Shown one piece after another: positions 1-14,139 of a stretch of 64,000 bases of DNA. Made by a program: the position numbers and the translations under genes. The notes under the pieces were generated by a model. The model was not told the origin of the DNA. It did no database searches and was given only the letters and a program-made list of their open reading frames with translations. Numbering within the stretch: position 1 is the stretch's first letter; each line of letters opens with the position of its first letter. This DNA is from Lumnitzera littorea (lineage: Eukaryota; Streptophyta; Magnoliopsida; Myrtales; Combretaceae): positions 26,287,984 through 26,351,983 of the forward strand of contig JAMXBB010000011.1 in assembly GCA_024138015.1 (NCBI GenBank). Reading direction: 5' to 3'.

Positions 1-1468
1 TCATAACGGAGGTAAATTTAGTGATTAAATTAGGATTCGAGTATATCATACGGACTAGAACACTAGCTAGAGACTAAAAACGATATTTAGGATATCCGAA
101 GATAATACGATTAATTTCACATTATGAGTCGGAATGATTTTTCTTTTTAGGGTATACGTATAAATCTCTAACAAAAAATTGAGTTAAAAACTTAATTTAA
201 AAATCAATGCAAAAATTAAAACAGAACTTAACACGATTCAAGAAGAACTGTAAAAGACTTAAGACCTAGATAATTAGGTATATTAAACCCTAAACAAAAG
301 ATAACAATAAGCGTTATAGGATAAAACCAACTTATAATAGTTATATGAAAAACTGAAACTACGTTTGTATTATAGGGATGATCGGCGATTGCCTGAGTGA
401 GTCGGACCTCGAGTAAGTGAGCGAGGAGTTGAGGTAAGTTGGGATTAATACATTTGCTATATTTTGGAGGCTTGAGATTATACTTGGTTGTGCTTGATAG
501 ATAGTTGGTTGTGTGCATGTGCTTGATTATGAGTAATGCTATGTTTCTGTTTGTTGTTCTAGCTTGCATTGTATGAAGCTATCGATCACCCTAAACTGAA
601 CTTAACAAAGATATGACTTGTAAACATAAATCGAACCTGCATAGTAACCCATTAGAGGAAACCTAGGATTCTCCGGCCAAATATCGACCCTTTCGAAATG
701 GATAGCGCCGGATGGCATAATAGGTCCCTTCTTCATCTTTAGTCGAACTAATTGATAGGTGAGGAGGTCGCGGTAAGGGTGAAGTCAATGGTTTGAAGGT
801 AGTCGAGGGAGGAGCGGTGTCTCCATTGCACAAGCCTGGGTTTGGTTGTGAGCTGTTGCATTAACGGTAACTCCTTAACCCAGATTAGAGCGAGCACAAT
901 TTCTCTAATCTCACGACGAGCCGGATAACGTCGTGCGATGGCATTTGCTTAAACATGCATTGCACCAAATGATTTGGTTGATAACTTTATTTGTGTTTGT
1001 GGTGTAGTTTTAAATCCTTCATCCTAACTTATTGAGTTATGGTTGCTTACATCCCTATAGATGTCGTGCAGGTGCTAGCTAAGAAGCGGCTTATAACTAC
1101 TCTAAAGCTAGCAACTGCTGGATCCTGAGGAGTGAGGAAAAACATTTGAAGAACAAACATATATTTTTAAGGTCTAAGTTTTTATTTTAGAATTTTTCAT
1201 TTCTGAATAACGTAATAACTAAGAAATATATTACGGCGTAATGTTGTAAACGCTAATTGTAATAACTGAATTATAGTGTATATATATATATATTTTCACT
1301 TTTTTAGGTAAATGATTTATTTAAATTACAAACTGTTTACTTCAAAGCGGGTTAGTCGTGGACGCCTTGTGTAGATTTGATCTAGGATAGTGGTTGTAAG
1401 ACCAACTTTTATCTTAGAATAGTTTATATGGCGGGGCTGTTACGACTTTACTGTTTCGGGGCGTGACA
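1..1468. mobile_element. Family-P LTR-like repeat, copy 1 (cut by window start)
   Basis: The copy ends at 1468 in GGGGCGTGACA, the reverse complement of the TGTCACGCCCC end of the complete copy at 32175-35274. Matching blocks are easy to follow: the GCGGGTTAGTCGTGGACGCC stretch near 1350, the ATTTCTCTAATCTCACGACG stretch near 900, and the GATTAATTTCACATTATG stretch near 110. It corresponds to about the terminal 1.5 kb of the 3.1 kb unit in the opposite orientation to copy 3; the rest lies left of the window. No coding sequence is visible. I read it as a solo LTR or LTR fragment; the parent family is not known to me. Confidence 0.75.
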
Positions 1469-3299
1469 TTGGATCTCATAATCCACAATTATACTCTTCA
1501 TGTGCATAAGCTAAGAAAATATATTGCTTTGTATTCCTCTTATCTTTAGAGATATGAATACATGTTTTGCAATTAAACATTTTTAAATGATCATAGCAAA
1601 CATTTTTCCTTATATGATAATAATTAGGGTCTAAAACAATGATGGGAACATTCAGGATTGTTCAAGAGGTTAGAGGATAATCAAGTAGTCATGTAGAGAA
1701 AATCAGTTGATGAAAAGTTGGTTGAAAGGATGGTGGTCAATCGGTTACTATAATTAATTAGGTAAAGGCGATTGGCTTGTTGACAATCAACCAAAGACTA
1801 AGCATATTGCTATTTTTCTACATTTCATCAATTTTTATTTGTTTTATGAATTTCCTTTTTATATGATAGGTAACATCATACCAAAAGATATTATAATTGC
1901 AATTGTGTCCTTTAGTTTAGTTTATGTTTTATTTAATTAGGGTCATTCTACTAACCCTAAGAGGCTACTGTTTTAAGTGTTCTTTTATTTTGTATTAAAG
2001 AAGATACCCATTATCAATTTATCATATTATTTCTTGTGAGACCTTAAATCAATATTAAAATTTTACTCGTTTCTCTTGATCTTATCGATCAAACTTGTTC
2101 TTTTTAGTGTGGCAATCTTATTAATTAGACTAATTGTAAGTTATACCATTGGATATAATTAAAAACTTTGAATCCAATTAAACATGATCAACATCAATTG
2201 TATGGTTTTGAAATAAAATCTAGTTTAATAACTATCCATGTACCCTTTATTTTATTTGATTTTATACCCTTAAAAACCCTAAGAATTTTCCCTTATGCAT
2301 TAAATACATTAAAAACCCTAAAATTTCATATCTTGAATAAGTGAATATTTGCTGCACTTAGAGATAATGCCTTAAGTTGCATATCATATTTAGAATATAT
2401 AATAAAATAAAAAAATACGCAATAATAATAATAATAAGAAGAAGAAGAAGAAGAAAAGGAGTTAAAGGTACTCCTCAAACCAAACCAGCTCAAGATTGGT
2501 TTAAGACGAACCAAATTAGCTCGATTATACCAATTCGGTATTACTTAAAAATATTTTGTAAAATATTTTTCTTTTTATTTAAATTAATTAATTAATTCTA
2601 GTTTGGCTGGTTCAATTTTAGAAATAAATTGGACCAACTTAAATGTGGATCGTACTTTAAGTTAACTAAATGGTTTTTTTAAATAGAATACTTATTAAAT
2701 ATAAAGTACTAAATCTATTATAAAACTAAGTAAATCACCCTATAGAATCTTAAGTTAATCAAATATTAAAAATTACTTTTTATTGCATATAAATATGACA
2801 TTTGAGTTTTTAAGATGGTTCAATTCTTAAGTTCATGATTGTAAAGACTAAGTATATTGTAGTTGTTGCATGTTGTATGTTCTTATTGAATAGTGAATTG
2901 GATTTAAAATAAACTTAGCTAATTAAATGCATATAACTTGCTTGTATATGGTTGTTTCAAGTTAGTAGATGACAACTTTGGACTAGATTATGACTATAAG
3001 AGTCATATCAATCTCATTAAGTAGTCGATAGGAAAGAATCATGGTTATAATAGATCAATGAGTAAAAGAGGAAATTGTGACTAAAATTATCCGAAGTTAT
3101 GGGACCTAACAATAACACATTATGGATGGACTGCATTCGTTAATGGTTGATAAAATGTAATCTCCATATGAGGCTATTATGGTTTACGACTTTCAATATC
3201 AATGAGATGATGTGTAAGTTCCTAAAATTGTGTTTAGAGTAACTGTACTCAGATTTATTGCCTTTAGAAAAATTTATTCGATTGAATTTAAACTTTACG
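1469..3299. other. AT-rich spacer, no gene seen
   Basis: Only short chance reading frames, A/T runs and a triplet microsatellite. Around 2460-2640 there are several short words of the type CAAACCAAACCAGC and GTTTGGCTGGTTC that are partly complementary to one another, but I could not define a bounded inverted-repeat element. Confidence 0.6.
2420..2456. repeat. Compound (AAT)n/(AAG)n microsatellite
   Basis: About five ATA/AAT triplets pass directly into about six AAG triplets. Its translation gives poly-Arg on one strand and poly-Ser on the other, which creates spurious short reading frames. Confidence 0.9.
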
Positions 3300-6200
3300 A
3301 CTAAATTAAAAAAGTTAGTTAAAGTGACCAAGTGAAGTTAGATTATAGAAATAATGACCTAGAACCATAATTTTGGGCTTATAAGTATAATTATTTAATA
3401 TAGCGTAAAACTCGTTGAAATCCTGAAAACTGAGCCAAAAATGCGACGAGACCTTAGAGATAAGTCGTTTAAGCTATAAAAGAAAATGATATAGCATAAT
3501 ATACTACATGAATATATATATATATATTTTCATGAATATATATATTTTCGTATATATAATAATTATACCCATAAATTAACTTAAAAACTTAAAATTATAT
3601 TAAATAAGCGATAAATTCACAAAATTAATTAGAAAATATATCTTAAAAATAAAAGACACGATAGAAACATAATCATATGTGTATAATTACATATTATGTG
3701 TACCATACATACAGGATGTATATACGTATATTAGTAAATATACAAAATATTAATAAAAAGGGAAATTGTATAAAACTTCTCTAAACTTTGGCTTAGGTGT
3801 GAATTCTCCCTTTAAATTTTCAAAGTATAGTTTTTTGTCTCTAAATTTTCATAAATCGGTAAAATAACACCTATGGTGAGAATAACCCCTTAAACTTTGA
3901 TTTTCGCTTTAGAGAGTTTTTTGCATTTTTCTCTTAATATATAATATTAATAATTACACAAAAATCAACCAAACCTTATCCAAATTGCAAGATAAAAATG
4001 GGAAATCAACTGTAGCATCCTCACAGCAATTGAACTAGATGATTTAAAAGCAAAACCTTCAAGAATTGACACCTCCTTCTATTGATATTTTAGGAAAATA
4101 ATAAAATAAATTACTTAGTTATTATAAAAAATCGTCACTGCCTAAATCTAGCATAAATACAACTTCAAGATATTCATTTAGATACTTTAGGAACATAGGG
4201 TACTTAGAGAAAATCAAAGGAAATTAGAAGAAAATAGGGGAAAAAATAGAAGAAAAATAGGGAAGAAAGCTGCATTGGTCGCATTCCCAACCAAAACCAC
4301 CACCTGACAGCAAACCTCATTAGCCACTAAAACTTACCTGCCATTTAGCACTTCTGACACACCCTCATCGGCCATCGACTACCTTTGCTTTGACGAACAA
4401 TGAGTTCTTAATTTTGCCTCATTTATATTTTATTTTCTAAAAATAGTAAATTGATAAGGAAAATTCTTAAAAAAATCATTCTTAGTTATTTTTAGGATGC
4501 TATCATGTTGTAATTTTATTTTTGCAAAATTATGAATATTTTATAAACTTAACAAATTCACTATTCATCATAATTTTCAAATCTAAAATAAATATATTAA
4601 ATGATATTATTTTGAGTTGAAATTTTTTTTTTGTAGAATACATATTATATCTAGTTAATTGCTATTTAGCCCAATTTTGATTTCATATGTGTTTAGTGTT
4701 TATTGTATTTTTTGACCCTAAAAATGGCTAAAAATAGGGCAAATTATAAGATAAATTGATTTTTGTAAAATTAATTGATGAAATTGATGTCCAATGACTT
4801 CTGGAGACTTGTGATAATGTCAGGACATGTTAGAAATAATTTGGTATAAATATAATATTATTTGTTTAACTAATCATAAATTAGGGGTAAAAACATAATT
4901 ATATATATAGGTGATAAACTCGATAGTGTGAACCCACTTGCTGATTCAATTTCCTTTATTTTTATGAGTTTATATAAATTTTTATAGAATTAATTAGTGA
5001 TCCTAACTATTTATTATAAATTTTTGTAGTTAAATAGCTTAATTTAGGGACACTTTTAACAAAACTAAGCTAAAATATGATAAATATTAAAATAAATCCT
5101 ATACATATACATATTAATCAGGTCTGATTAGAGTGGGTTTTTATCATATTTTATACCATCATATGACCTTGGTTAGGATATATGCGAGTTATGGCTAAAA
5201 ATTACATATATTATTAAGCTATTTTAGGAAACTATTAAAATATAGTCTATTTGTATAATATAGACATAATATGACAATGCTTGTTATAGGGACATATATG
5301 TATAATAGAAACTAAAAATACCCTTTAAAAGTCATCTCTTGAGATAGAGCCCATATTACATATTGTTGAGTTCTTACGAACCTAAGGATCCTACTTTTAC
5401 TAAAATTGAATAATCTTAAGTAATATAATCAGTATTTCTATAATATTATGAAAATTTACATACTACGATAACTTTATCATAATTAAAATATAACTTGATT
5501 GATTAAAAATATATTTCGATATGATAAAAAAGATATATTATAAGTAGTAATACAACTACATATATTATTAACGCTCACTAACTTAATACAACTTATATAA
5601 TAAAATTATAATAAATACATATTTAAATAAAACTATATTCCATCATATAAGAATAATAATATACTTTAAATATATATATATATATACTTATGTATATAAC
5701 TTTACAATGATATAAAGAGTAGATAAAATTCTAACGTTTTCGTAACTCTTATGAAAACTAAATTTAGGTTTTTGCATAAATATAAGGTCTCTCAGTGAGT
5801 AGAACGTTGACAGTACAAGCCTACCATAGTGAGTGTCAATATAAGTAAGTCGGGATCGTGGTTTTACCGTTTATTGAGATACTATATCAGAGTATTTGGA
5901 GGCTTAAGAGTACTTTGATTGTGGTTGTAAATTAGCTGTTTATATGTATGCTATGTGTGTGATTGGTATTCTATTTGTAACAGGAGTTGAACTTTTTGGC
6001 GTGTTATCTTGCATGATTTCATAATAATTTTATATGTCAACTTGTTTAGCCACCCCTAAAAAGAACTAATAGTGATCTGACCTCTAACATAACTGGACAT
6101 ATATAACAACTCGTTAGGGGAATGATTAGGTGTGTTAAACCAAATACTGACTCCTTTCGATAAGGATAGTTGAAATGATCATTTCGCTATTCGCTATCCT

Positions 6201-6958
6201 TAGTTGAACTAAGTGATAGGTGAGGAAGTCGTGGTAAAGGTAGGGCCATGGTTCAAAGCTTAGGTTTGGTCAAATTTGAGTTGCAATAAACTTAATCTTG
6301 GTTGGAGAGGATATAATTTCTCTAACCTTATAATGGATTGGCTAACATTATGTGATGTTTCAAGTGATTGATTACATTGCATTTCATTATAATTAATAAC
6401 CTTGTTTGTGATTGTATAGTACTCTTCTATCTCCATCCCACTTACTAAGCTAGTTGTGCTTACATCTCTATAAACTCTTTTCCAAGTGACGAGTAAGAGT
6501 TCAAGATGAATAGATATCATTACCCCTAGGTTAGTGCGTAGTTGGCCTGGAAAGTGAGGAAAGTATAATCTATTAAATTTAAGTTTTTGGCTTTTCTTTT
6601 TATTTTGAGAAAACTAATTGGGAATCCTTAGGATACCCACTAGTTTCCTATTTGATTGTAAATAGACTTCAAGACTTGTGGTTTTTATAAACTCTTATTG
6701 TAAATTATAACTCTATATATGAAATGCTTTTATAAGCACTGCTGTATTATCAGATAATAGGTTGTCTTGAATAGCTATTTTGAAAAGCTATATCACAGGT
6801 TTGATTATTGATAGGTGTCAAACTAGATGCTTTAAGCCGATTAAGTCGTATATGCCTTGTATGGGTTGTATCTACGACAGTAGTTGTGAGGTCAATTTCT
6901 ATTTTAAATTAATTTACATGATGGGCTTGTTACGACTTCTCTTATTTAGGGTGTGACA
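3300..6958. mobile_element. Family-P LTR-like repeat, copy 2 (old)
   Basis: The right end at 6958 (GGGTGTGACA, preceded by TTGTTACGACTTCTC) matches copy 1's right end and the inverse of copy 3's left end. Internal blocks line up with the other copies: TAGGTGAGGAAGTCGTGG near 6215, ATTTCTCTAACC near 6316, and a GTGTACCATACA-type block near 3700. The left limit, about 3300, is judged only from the AAAGTTAGTTAAAGTGACC block and is uncertain by tens of bases. No matching flanking duplication was found. It is longer than the 3.1 kb unit, with microsatellite growth (TA repeats near 3515 and 5670), and strongly diverged. Same orientation as copy 1. Confidence 0.6.
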
Positions 6959-7075
6959 TAATGTTTTTTGATGTTGTGATCTAACCATCACTTAAAATCC
7001 TTTGAATGCTTATTGCGGTTAGACTCAAACCCCTCCATTGCCTATTGTATTTAATTGAAGTCATGAGTTACTCTG

Positions 7076-8450
7076 TGTTAGGTATCTCTCATGAATTTTG
7101 ATGATAACAGAAAGAGAAGAATGCTAATGTACTAATAAGTGCACAGGTATTCAGACAGTTTTTCATATTGTTTAAATTATAAATCAAGTTTTATTTAGAG
7201 ACTTACTTAGAAGGTTGGAATCACTTGAAAATGAAACAAGTCTGAAAAGTATTCACAGAATATTTTAGAAGCTCATTTAAGAAGAGTTAGTACAGTATAC
7301 AGAAAGTTCTTTAGAGATCTTGAAGATAAGTAAATTGAGATATCTTTAGAGAGTTATTCTAACAATTGAATGGGAAGAATGAATTTGAAAAAAATAAAAA
7401 GATGTCAAATTTGAAGTGAACAAGGCCTAGCTTTAGTAGATTTGGTGTATTAGGGAAATACACTTAATTCCGTTTCACTTAAGTTAGAATACAGGGATTA
7501 TTTTCATGGGAATTAATTTTTGGAGATAATTAAATAACAAGAAAATATATAAGATCGGATAAGGATGAAGTCGAGTTTGAAAACTAAGGGGTATCAAATT
7601 AAAAACTCAAGGTTATTTGGAGTTACAAATTAAAGTATATCCATTAAGGAGATATGATCGAGATAAGATCGGATTCAATTTCAAATTCCAAGATTTTCTC
7701 TAAATATCTAGGAATTATCTTTGAATGTTGAGATTGGATAAACATAAGGCAAATATAATCTTTAACAATCTAGCCATTGAAGGACTACTATATAAAAGAA
7801 GAGACAATTCAAAATATTGAACACAATTATGAGAAGAAAAAAAAAATATTACATACTAATTGTGATTATTGCTTACTATCTGAAAAAGCACAAAACACTT
7901 ATTAAAGACTGCTTCAAAGAGTTGAATTGAAGCTGCATATTCAACAATCTTCATCTCTGTTTTCGTACTAAACTATTTGAGATTTATATTGTTGTTCTCA
8001 ATTTTGTTTTGTAAACATTTTTTAGTGTTATTTGAGAGAAATTTGATTATATTCTATAGATCTGTAATTAGCCTACATTGTAAAGAGGCTAGATAAGTAG
8101 AGTAGAGAATTATGAAGGCCAAGTGTAGCAGAAACTTGTGAACTTTTCTTGATTTTTTTTTGACACAAAGGATCAAGTGGAACAGCGTTGGTGAGGAAGA
8201 CTGGGTTCCCAACAATTGAGCTGGATGATGGCAGTAGGCATAAGGTCGAAACTCTTTAAATCTTGAGCCCGATTTTTTCCTTCCTATCTCTTTTAATTTG
8301 AGTTAGTTATTTGTGTGTTAAATTATTATAGACTGTTCATCAAATTAAGTTATTAAGAGAGTTAATTTCAATCTACATTGAAAAAAATTTCAAATTTTTT
8401 TTAAAGATATCAATTCACCCTTCCTCTTGATATTTTATACGAGACTAAAA
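7076..8450 (+). mobile_element. Probable Copia-type LTR remnant
   Basis: It starts TGTTAGGTATCTCTCATGAA followed by TTTTGATGATAACAGAAAG, and about 1.34 kb later reaches CAATTCACCCTTCCTCTTG. That pairing is typical of the two ends of a large class of plant Copia LTRs (recalled from general experience). Between them lie a GACTGGGTTCCCAACA segment and AT-rich sequence with no coding capacity. No primer-binding site or gag follows, so it is a solo LTR or a fragment. The exact right end and a target duplication were not found. Confidence 0.45.
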
Positions 8451-11400
8451 CTCTAGATTCCTAGATGTTGGAATTCCGTTGTTTTCTATTTTACTTAATA
8501 ATTATCTTTAACAAACTTTTATTGTTGTATTATAACTAGATGTGTATGCAATGTGGTATAGAGTATGTTTATGTGGCTACTACATACTAGGTTTCATGAT
8601 TATTCCTTTGGAATTCAATATTTCTAGTGTTGTTGTGTATGATGATGGTTTATTTGATGAGCATAGAGGCAACTTTTATGTTAGGGACTAAGTCAACACT
8701 AGTAAGGGTATTTATGACATTAATTTTGTTTACACTGCTGCAACTTATGATGTTGGATTTCGGTACATGGACTTTGTATATCTTAGACAATTATGGATTT
8801 TATCTTATATAATCTTTAGTAAAATGTTTTTTCCTCAAACAAAGTTAATGAGAGATTTATGAAAATTAAAATTCTATAAAACTAAAATAATATGGTTTTG
8901 TGGCATTAGTAAGCTTTACATATTTTACTTAAATAGGGCACATGATGGCTATCATTCCCTTTTAGGTTTGAAGGCATAACAAGATATGTTAGATCTTTTC
9001 TAGATCTCTACTTTTACTTCTCTATCTCTCTTGCTCAATAGCAACCAGTGTTCACATGTTTGAATTTATGACATGCTTATTTCATTTGGTTCTTCATTTA
9101 TCAAACTATCTGTAGTCATTTGCATGGTTATCGTACTATCCAAAGCTAAATTGCTAATAGATTTCATGATCGTCTCCTAGCAATCTAATAGAAAAATTAA
9201 GGAGATTAAAGCTTGCACTTCATCATAAACTCTAATTTTATGGTAGTAAGTTGATTAATTAGACTTTAAAAGCCACTCAAGTGCTTTATTACCCTAAAAT
9301 CGTCTCCATATTTCTTGCTCACAACTATTCTTGTTAAAGGAGCCTTATTTAATATGGTTTACATATACATGAAGTCCAATTTTCTCTATAAATTGTTTGC
9401 TTGAGTTACTTAAGCAATATGATGATATGCACCATTGTTTACCCATTGATAAATGTAATTAATATTTTTTAATGCATAGTTTTGCAATCATCATTATATA
9501 TATCTTTTGGCTTTGCACTAATACCACTTGATGATGCATATAAATCTTTAAAATACAAAAGATCCTCCATCTTAAATTTTCCATATCAAATAATTTAATG
9601 ATGCTAATTTTATCATGACACTAGTTAGCTTTTTCATTTTTATCACACAAATATTACTCAAGCAAACAAGGCTTAAATATTAAACTAAGCTTTGACACAA
9701 ATTTTTATGAAATGATGCTTAAACTATTATATTTTTAATTAATCATTTCCCTCATATCATAAAATGGAAGCAATAAAAATAGAAGTAAAAGAACACTAAT
9801 ATTTATGGGGAAAATTAAAATAGAAAGGATCAAGGGATTGTACTAATGAAAAATTTCCATTTTAAGAAAAATAAGTTAAAAATATATCTTTCCTTGTACT
9901 ACTACAGGTTATACAAATACTCAATGCTTGGATAACATAGCTATACAAAACCTAAATTAATTAAAATGAGATTTCTCGAAATTGTTGAATAGAGATCCAA
10001 AACTTAGATTTTTTTTTTTTCAATTGTCTTTTTCTCCTTGATTCTGCACACTTCTCATCTCATTCCCTTTCTCTCTTTATTTAGTTTGTAGTGTTCTGGC
10101 TTTAATGATGTTTTAGTCATTGACTATCATCATTATCTCTCCAATGATTCCTATTTCAAAATGGCTCTTAGAGCTATGTATATGCAAGGACTAAGGGGCT
10201 AGCATTTCACCATCTAACTTAGGCTATTAGGTTATTTCATTTAGTTGATTAAAGGAGGCCTCACATGCATTTTGACCTACATAATAAAATCTAGTATCAT
10301 CGAGCATTATGCATGTAAAGACTTCTACAATCCTACATCTAATCACCTGATCCATTTCGTGCATTTAATAAGTATATTTTAATGATTTAAACGATGAGAG
10401 ACTAGAAATTAGAAGTTTTTATGAATATTTGATTGTCAAATAAGAAGTAAAAAGATGCCTTTTAGAGGTTTTCCTTAAACAAAACTTCTAAAGAATATAG
10501 CTTTTTACCCTTTAATTACTATAATCCTACATTGAGAATGAAAAATATCATGTAGGAAGCTCTCCACAAAATAGATATATCACATTGAAACAAAGTAAAA
10601 CGATAAAATTTAATCTAGAAGATTGATGAAACCTTTTGTTTGAACTCACTGGCTTCCTTTAATCGCTCTGTAGCTTATCATGAAATGGTAGATGAAGGAC
10701 CTAGGATATAATAGCTAGAAATAGGAAGAAGAAAGGTACTAAATGCCTTTAAGGAAAAAGAAGTGTAGGAGGATTGTAAATCTGAAGGTGGAAGAAGAGA
10801 AAGGGAAGGAAAAGAGATCTAAAGATAGAGAAAGTGTGATGAAATGAGAGGAAGAATGTAGGTGTTGGTGTGGTAAAGGTACAGCTAGTAACGTAGTAGC
10901 CTCTTTTGGAGTTCTAAGGAGTTTTTTTACATTTATTTTACAAAGAAAGGAGAGAGTAAATAAAGCTTTGTTAGATGACTCTAACTAAAAAAAATAAAAA
11001 TAAAAATAAAAGCTTACCACAACAATAAAGTGATAATGTGAATTCTCTCTATAATTTTTCTTAATTTACAAATTAATGGTTGGGATTGTCTAAATTTTTG
11101 CAATGTCATGTGATGTCATCGTATTTCTTATAATCTTAAGCATTGATTACATGTGGTAACATCTTAAGAGAGTAAATGGAGGGAAATCGAAAAAAGTAAC
11201 TATAGAGGATCCATTTTAAGCCCCCCTTATACTATAATGGACAAACATGATTCTTAAAAAAATTAGAGATGACTCAAACAAGAATTCCAAGACTTCAATT
11301 GGGAAGAGTTTGATGATTAAGTATACTAAGCCTTTGGTTGAGACCCTTAGTGGCTCAAGCAAATAATAGAAGTCCTATTGAGATTAGATCTTAAAATCTA

Positions 11401-12660
11401 TGACTATCCCTAATATATATGCATGGAACTTTTTTAATTGTAATTGGGTACTCAAGCAAAGTTTATATAAGTTTAAGATTCATAATTTTTTTTTTTTGTT
11501 CTAAGAGAATAAATGCTATTTTAGACAATTTATTTGGAAGGATCAAGGAAGAAGGTGCTAAGGAGTTGTTACTTCTTGTTCCTCCAATAGATATATTAAC
11601 CTTGTTAAAGAAAAAATGTTTTGGTGTAAATAATAAGGACAATTATAAAGAACCTAATAGTACGATTTATAGGTTGTATGCCTTATTTTTTAAATGTAGT
11701 CATCTACATATTTTCTTTACATTCATATAATTCAAAAATAACTTTAAAAAAAAGAAAAAAATTTTTATTACAACTAAAAAATCATAATCCATATTAGTAA
11801 CTTAAGTAAGGAGAATATGGCTATTTAATCAAATTTATAGAGCAGAACTCCCTTGTTACATTGTATATGCGTTAATAAGCTTTAATACAAAGGATAGATC
11901 TCCCTTATTACACGAAAGAAGCTAAGGGGTAATTTTATTCATTAGCTTCAATTAAGTTACAAAATGATAAAAATAAACTGTTCTATCTTAATTCACCCAA
12001 AAAAATAGGGAGGGAAATGGTGAGAGTCAATTAATCATATACTTTTTATATACCTTTTTAAACCATTTACCCTATTCTTTTATCATAACATAAGGTTGCT
12101 CTTGAAAGAATATTGTAAAAGTCCTACTTTTCCAAAAACCTTCTATATCTAATCTCCTCTTTTAGATTAATTCATCGGTTAGGATTCTTAGTAAAGCAAA
12201 AGCTTTTCAATATATGTTAGGGTAAATATTTTGAAAGTTTTGTAATAGATAAATTGCAAAGCCTAACAAATAATAATTTTACCTAACTAGAACAGCTTTC
12301 AAGATGTAGTAACTAGAAAATTTAGCTCTCTTCCTATCGCAAAGATCTCTCTTCTCTTCATAGGAAAAGATTCATCTTGAATGGTGATGATCTGGGTATT
12401 TTCCTCTAAATCATTTCTTTCCTTTTTAGTCATAATCTATATTATTTTCCTATCGCTATTTATAGTTTTAGATTTGTTATTGTTTTTATATTAGGTTTTC
12501 ATATTGTGCCCTTTGGTTGATATCGTCTTGGTTTGTCATATCTATATCTTTCTTTTATCTTTTCATAGATTTATCCATTGTTTGTTTATATCTCTTGTAG
12601 GTGTTTTCACTCTTTTCTCTAATCTTTTAGAATTTTCATTTTATGCAGCTTTATTGTTGC
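8451..12660. other. AT-rich spacer with no recognisable gene
   Basis: About 4.2 kb without a convincing coding region. The frame around 8625-8810 gives a short peptide with one stop that reads like a decayed protein but that I could not place. A reading frame at 11419-11730 has no recognisable motif and a poly-Phe run from an A/T tract. A purine-rich stretch occurs at 10720-10860. From about 12300 the sequence may be the 5' leader of the LINE fragment that follows. Confidence 0.5.
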
Positions 12661-12677
12661 TCTTGATCTTTTTGTAA

Positions 12678-13400
12678 ATGAAAGACCCATTCAATCGCAA
12701 TGATGATAACAACAAAGCCATTGGGATTGTTGAGTTGGAGGCTTCGACAAATAAGAATTTTTTTTGTTTGGCATATAGAATTATTGTAGACAAGCCTATG
12801 AATATGAATATTATAGTATCTATTTTAAGGAAAGCTTGGGATAGATTTGGTGCAGTAGAAGTCTTACATTTAAGGAATAATTTGATTCTAGCGACATCCA
12901 AAGTAGAATTGATCCTTAAAAATATATTAGATCTGGATCTATGATATGAGGTTTGGTGTTGTCTTGTAGTTATGGAATGATAATAAGAAAATTGATGAGT
13001 TATAATTATCAATTGTTAAATTTTGGATTCAAATCCATGGTTTGGCATAAAAAATGACAACCATTCAAAATGCTTCAAAGATTGGGAGTAAGGTTGGAAA
13101 AGTTATTGAAGCAAAGAATTGTTTGATGATAAAACGTGATTTTATACACATATGAGTTTTGCTTGATATTTCTTCCCCTATTATTGATGGTTGTTGGATT
13201 AGGAATCTTGATTGTGGCAAGAGTTAGATTTAGTTTGAATACGAGGTTTTGTCTAATTTCTTCTATGCCTGTAGAATTCTAGGATATCTTGAAAATTCAT
13301 GCCCTTCTAAGAACAACAAAGGTTTTGTCATAAATATTTGAAGGCTGAAATTCGAGTTTTGGCAGCAAAGAAAGTGGCAAACATTGTACTAATCTTTGGT
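12678..13400 (+). pseudogene. LINE ORF1 remnant (DUF4283 and zinc knuckle)
   Basis: The first 88 codons from 12678 are open and resemble the plant DUF4283 domain found in ORF1 proteins of L1-type LINEs and in related captured genes: a conserved start (FFCLAYRIIVDKPMN) followed by LRKAWDRFGAVEVLHLRNN. After a stop the same protein continues with VKFWIQIHGLA, IGSKVGKVIEAKN and IDGCW, and finishes in a degraded zf-CCHC_4 knuckle (FYACRILGYLENSC, with the expected second Cys and His lost). ORF1 proteins of this type bind nucleic acid. Several stops and at least one frame change are present. No endonuclease or reverse transcriptase follows, so this is a severed ORF1, or an insertion truncated at the other side by the MULE. 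Confidence 0.7.
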
Positions 13401-14139
13401 AGTGATGTTATGGTTATGGATAATGTAGAAGGAGAAGGGAGGGAGATGGATTTAGTTAGGAATGATTCCTTTGTTAAGGAAGGTGAGTTTTCATCAGTTA
13501 AGGACAATTAAAATAAGATATCTCTTGCCATTTCGAGTCAACGAGAGTAGTAGAGTCAAGGAATTCTTTCCCTTAACATTAAAGAAAATTTAAGTAGGAA
13601 AAATTAAAATTCTTGTCAAGACCCCAAATTATCTTATATGTTGTTATAGAGCCTTCTGGAGTGTAGTTTAGCAATTTCCCCTCAAGAGTTAAGACTTTTC
13701 AACTCAATGGGCTTATTAGATGTTTTGAGAAACACCTTAAACACTTCACCCCTAAAAATAGAAGCCTCGAATGGTAAACTCATTTTCGAACCTTCTTCCC
13801 AAGATAAACCCTTAGATTCTTCTCTCCTATAGGCTCCAATATAGATTAAACACTCACATAGCTTTTCTTCCTCAAATTGTCATAAGGTTCAAGTCCTAAG
13901 TTCCATTAATATTGACCTTAACAACCATGCATCTATTAAAGATCCAAAAAGCAATGCAGCTTCCTTAAATAAGTCCTAACCTCGAGTGCCATTAATATTG
14001 ACTCTAGTTGTTTCGAGTTGAAACTTAAGTGTTTGAATCTCAATCGGTTCCACCTAATGACATACCGAGTATTAGTTGCATGCTTTGTTAAGCTAATATA
14101 TTGATCACAAGTGAATCGAATGGCGATACAGATGTGGAA
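13401..14139 (+). other. Low-complexity tail between LINE ORF1 and MULE
   Basis: No recognisable domain. Short plus-strand frames rich in Ser, Asn and Lys are compatible with the linker of the LINE ORF1 protein, broken repeatedly. Two phrases, near 13900 and 13990, repeat (TCCATTAATATTGACC and GCCATTAATATTGACT), suggesting a short local duplication. From about 14105 an acidic stretch (VENE, VFDDTDLDDG) looks like the N-terminal part of the MULE transposase. Confidence 0.45.

Noticed and set aside
1279..1292. TA-dinucleotide tracts (1279, 3515, 5670) as regulatory or origin signals
   Set aside because: Simple microsatellites in AT-rich DNA with no accompanying structure.
11419..11730. 103-codon plus-strand frame
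   Set aside because: No motif, no homologous copy in the window, and contains a poly-T run coding Phe; best read as chance in AT-rich DNA.
12641..13012. 123-codon minus-strand frame
   Set aside because: Shadow of the LINE ORF1 DUF4283 region on the plus strand.
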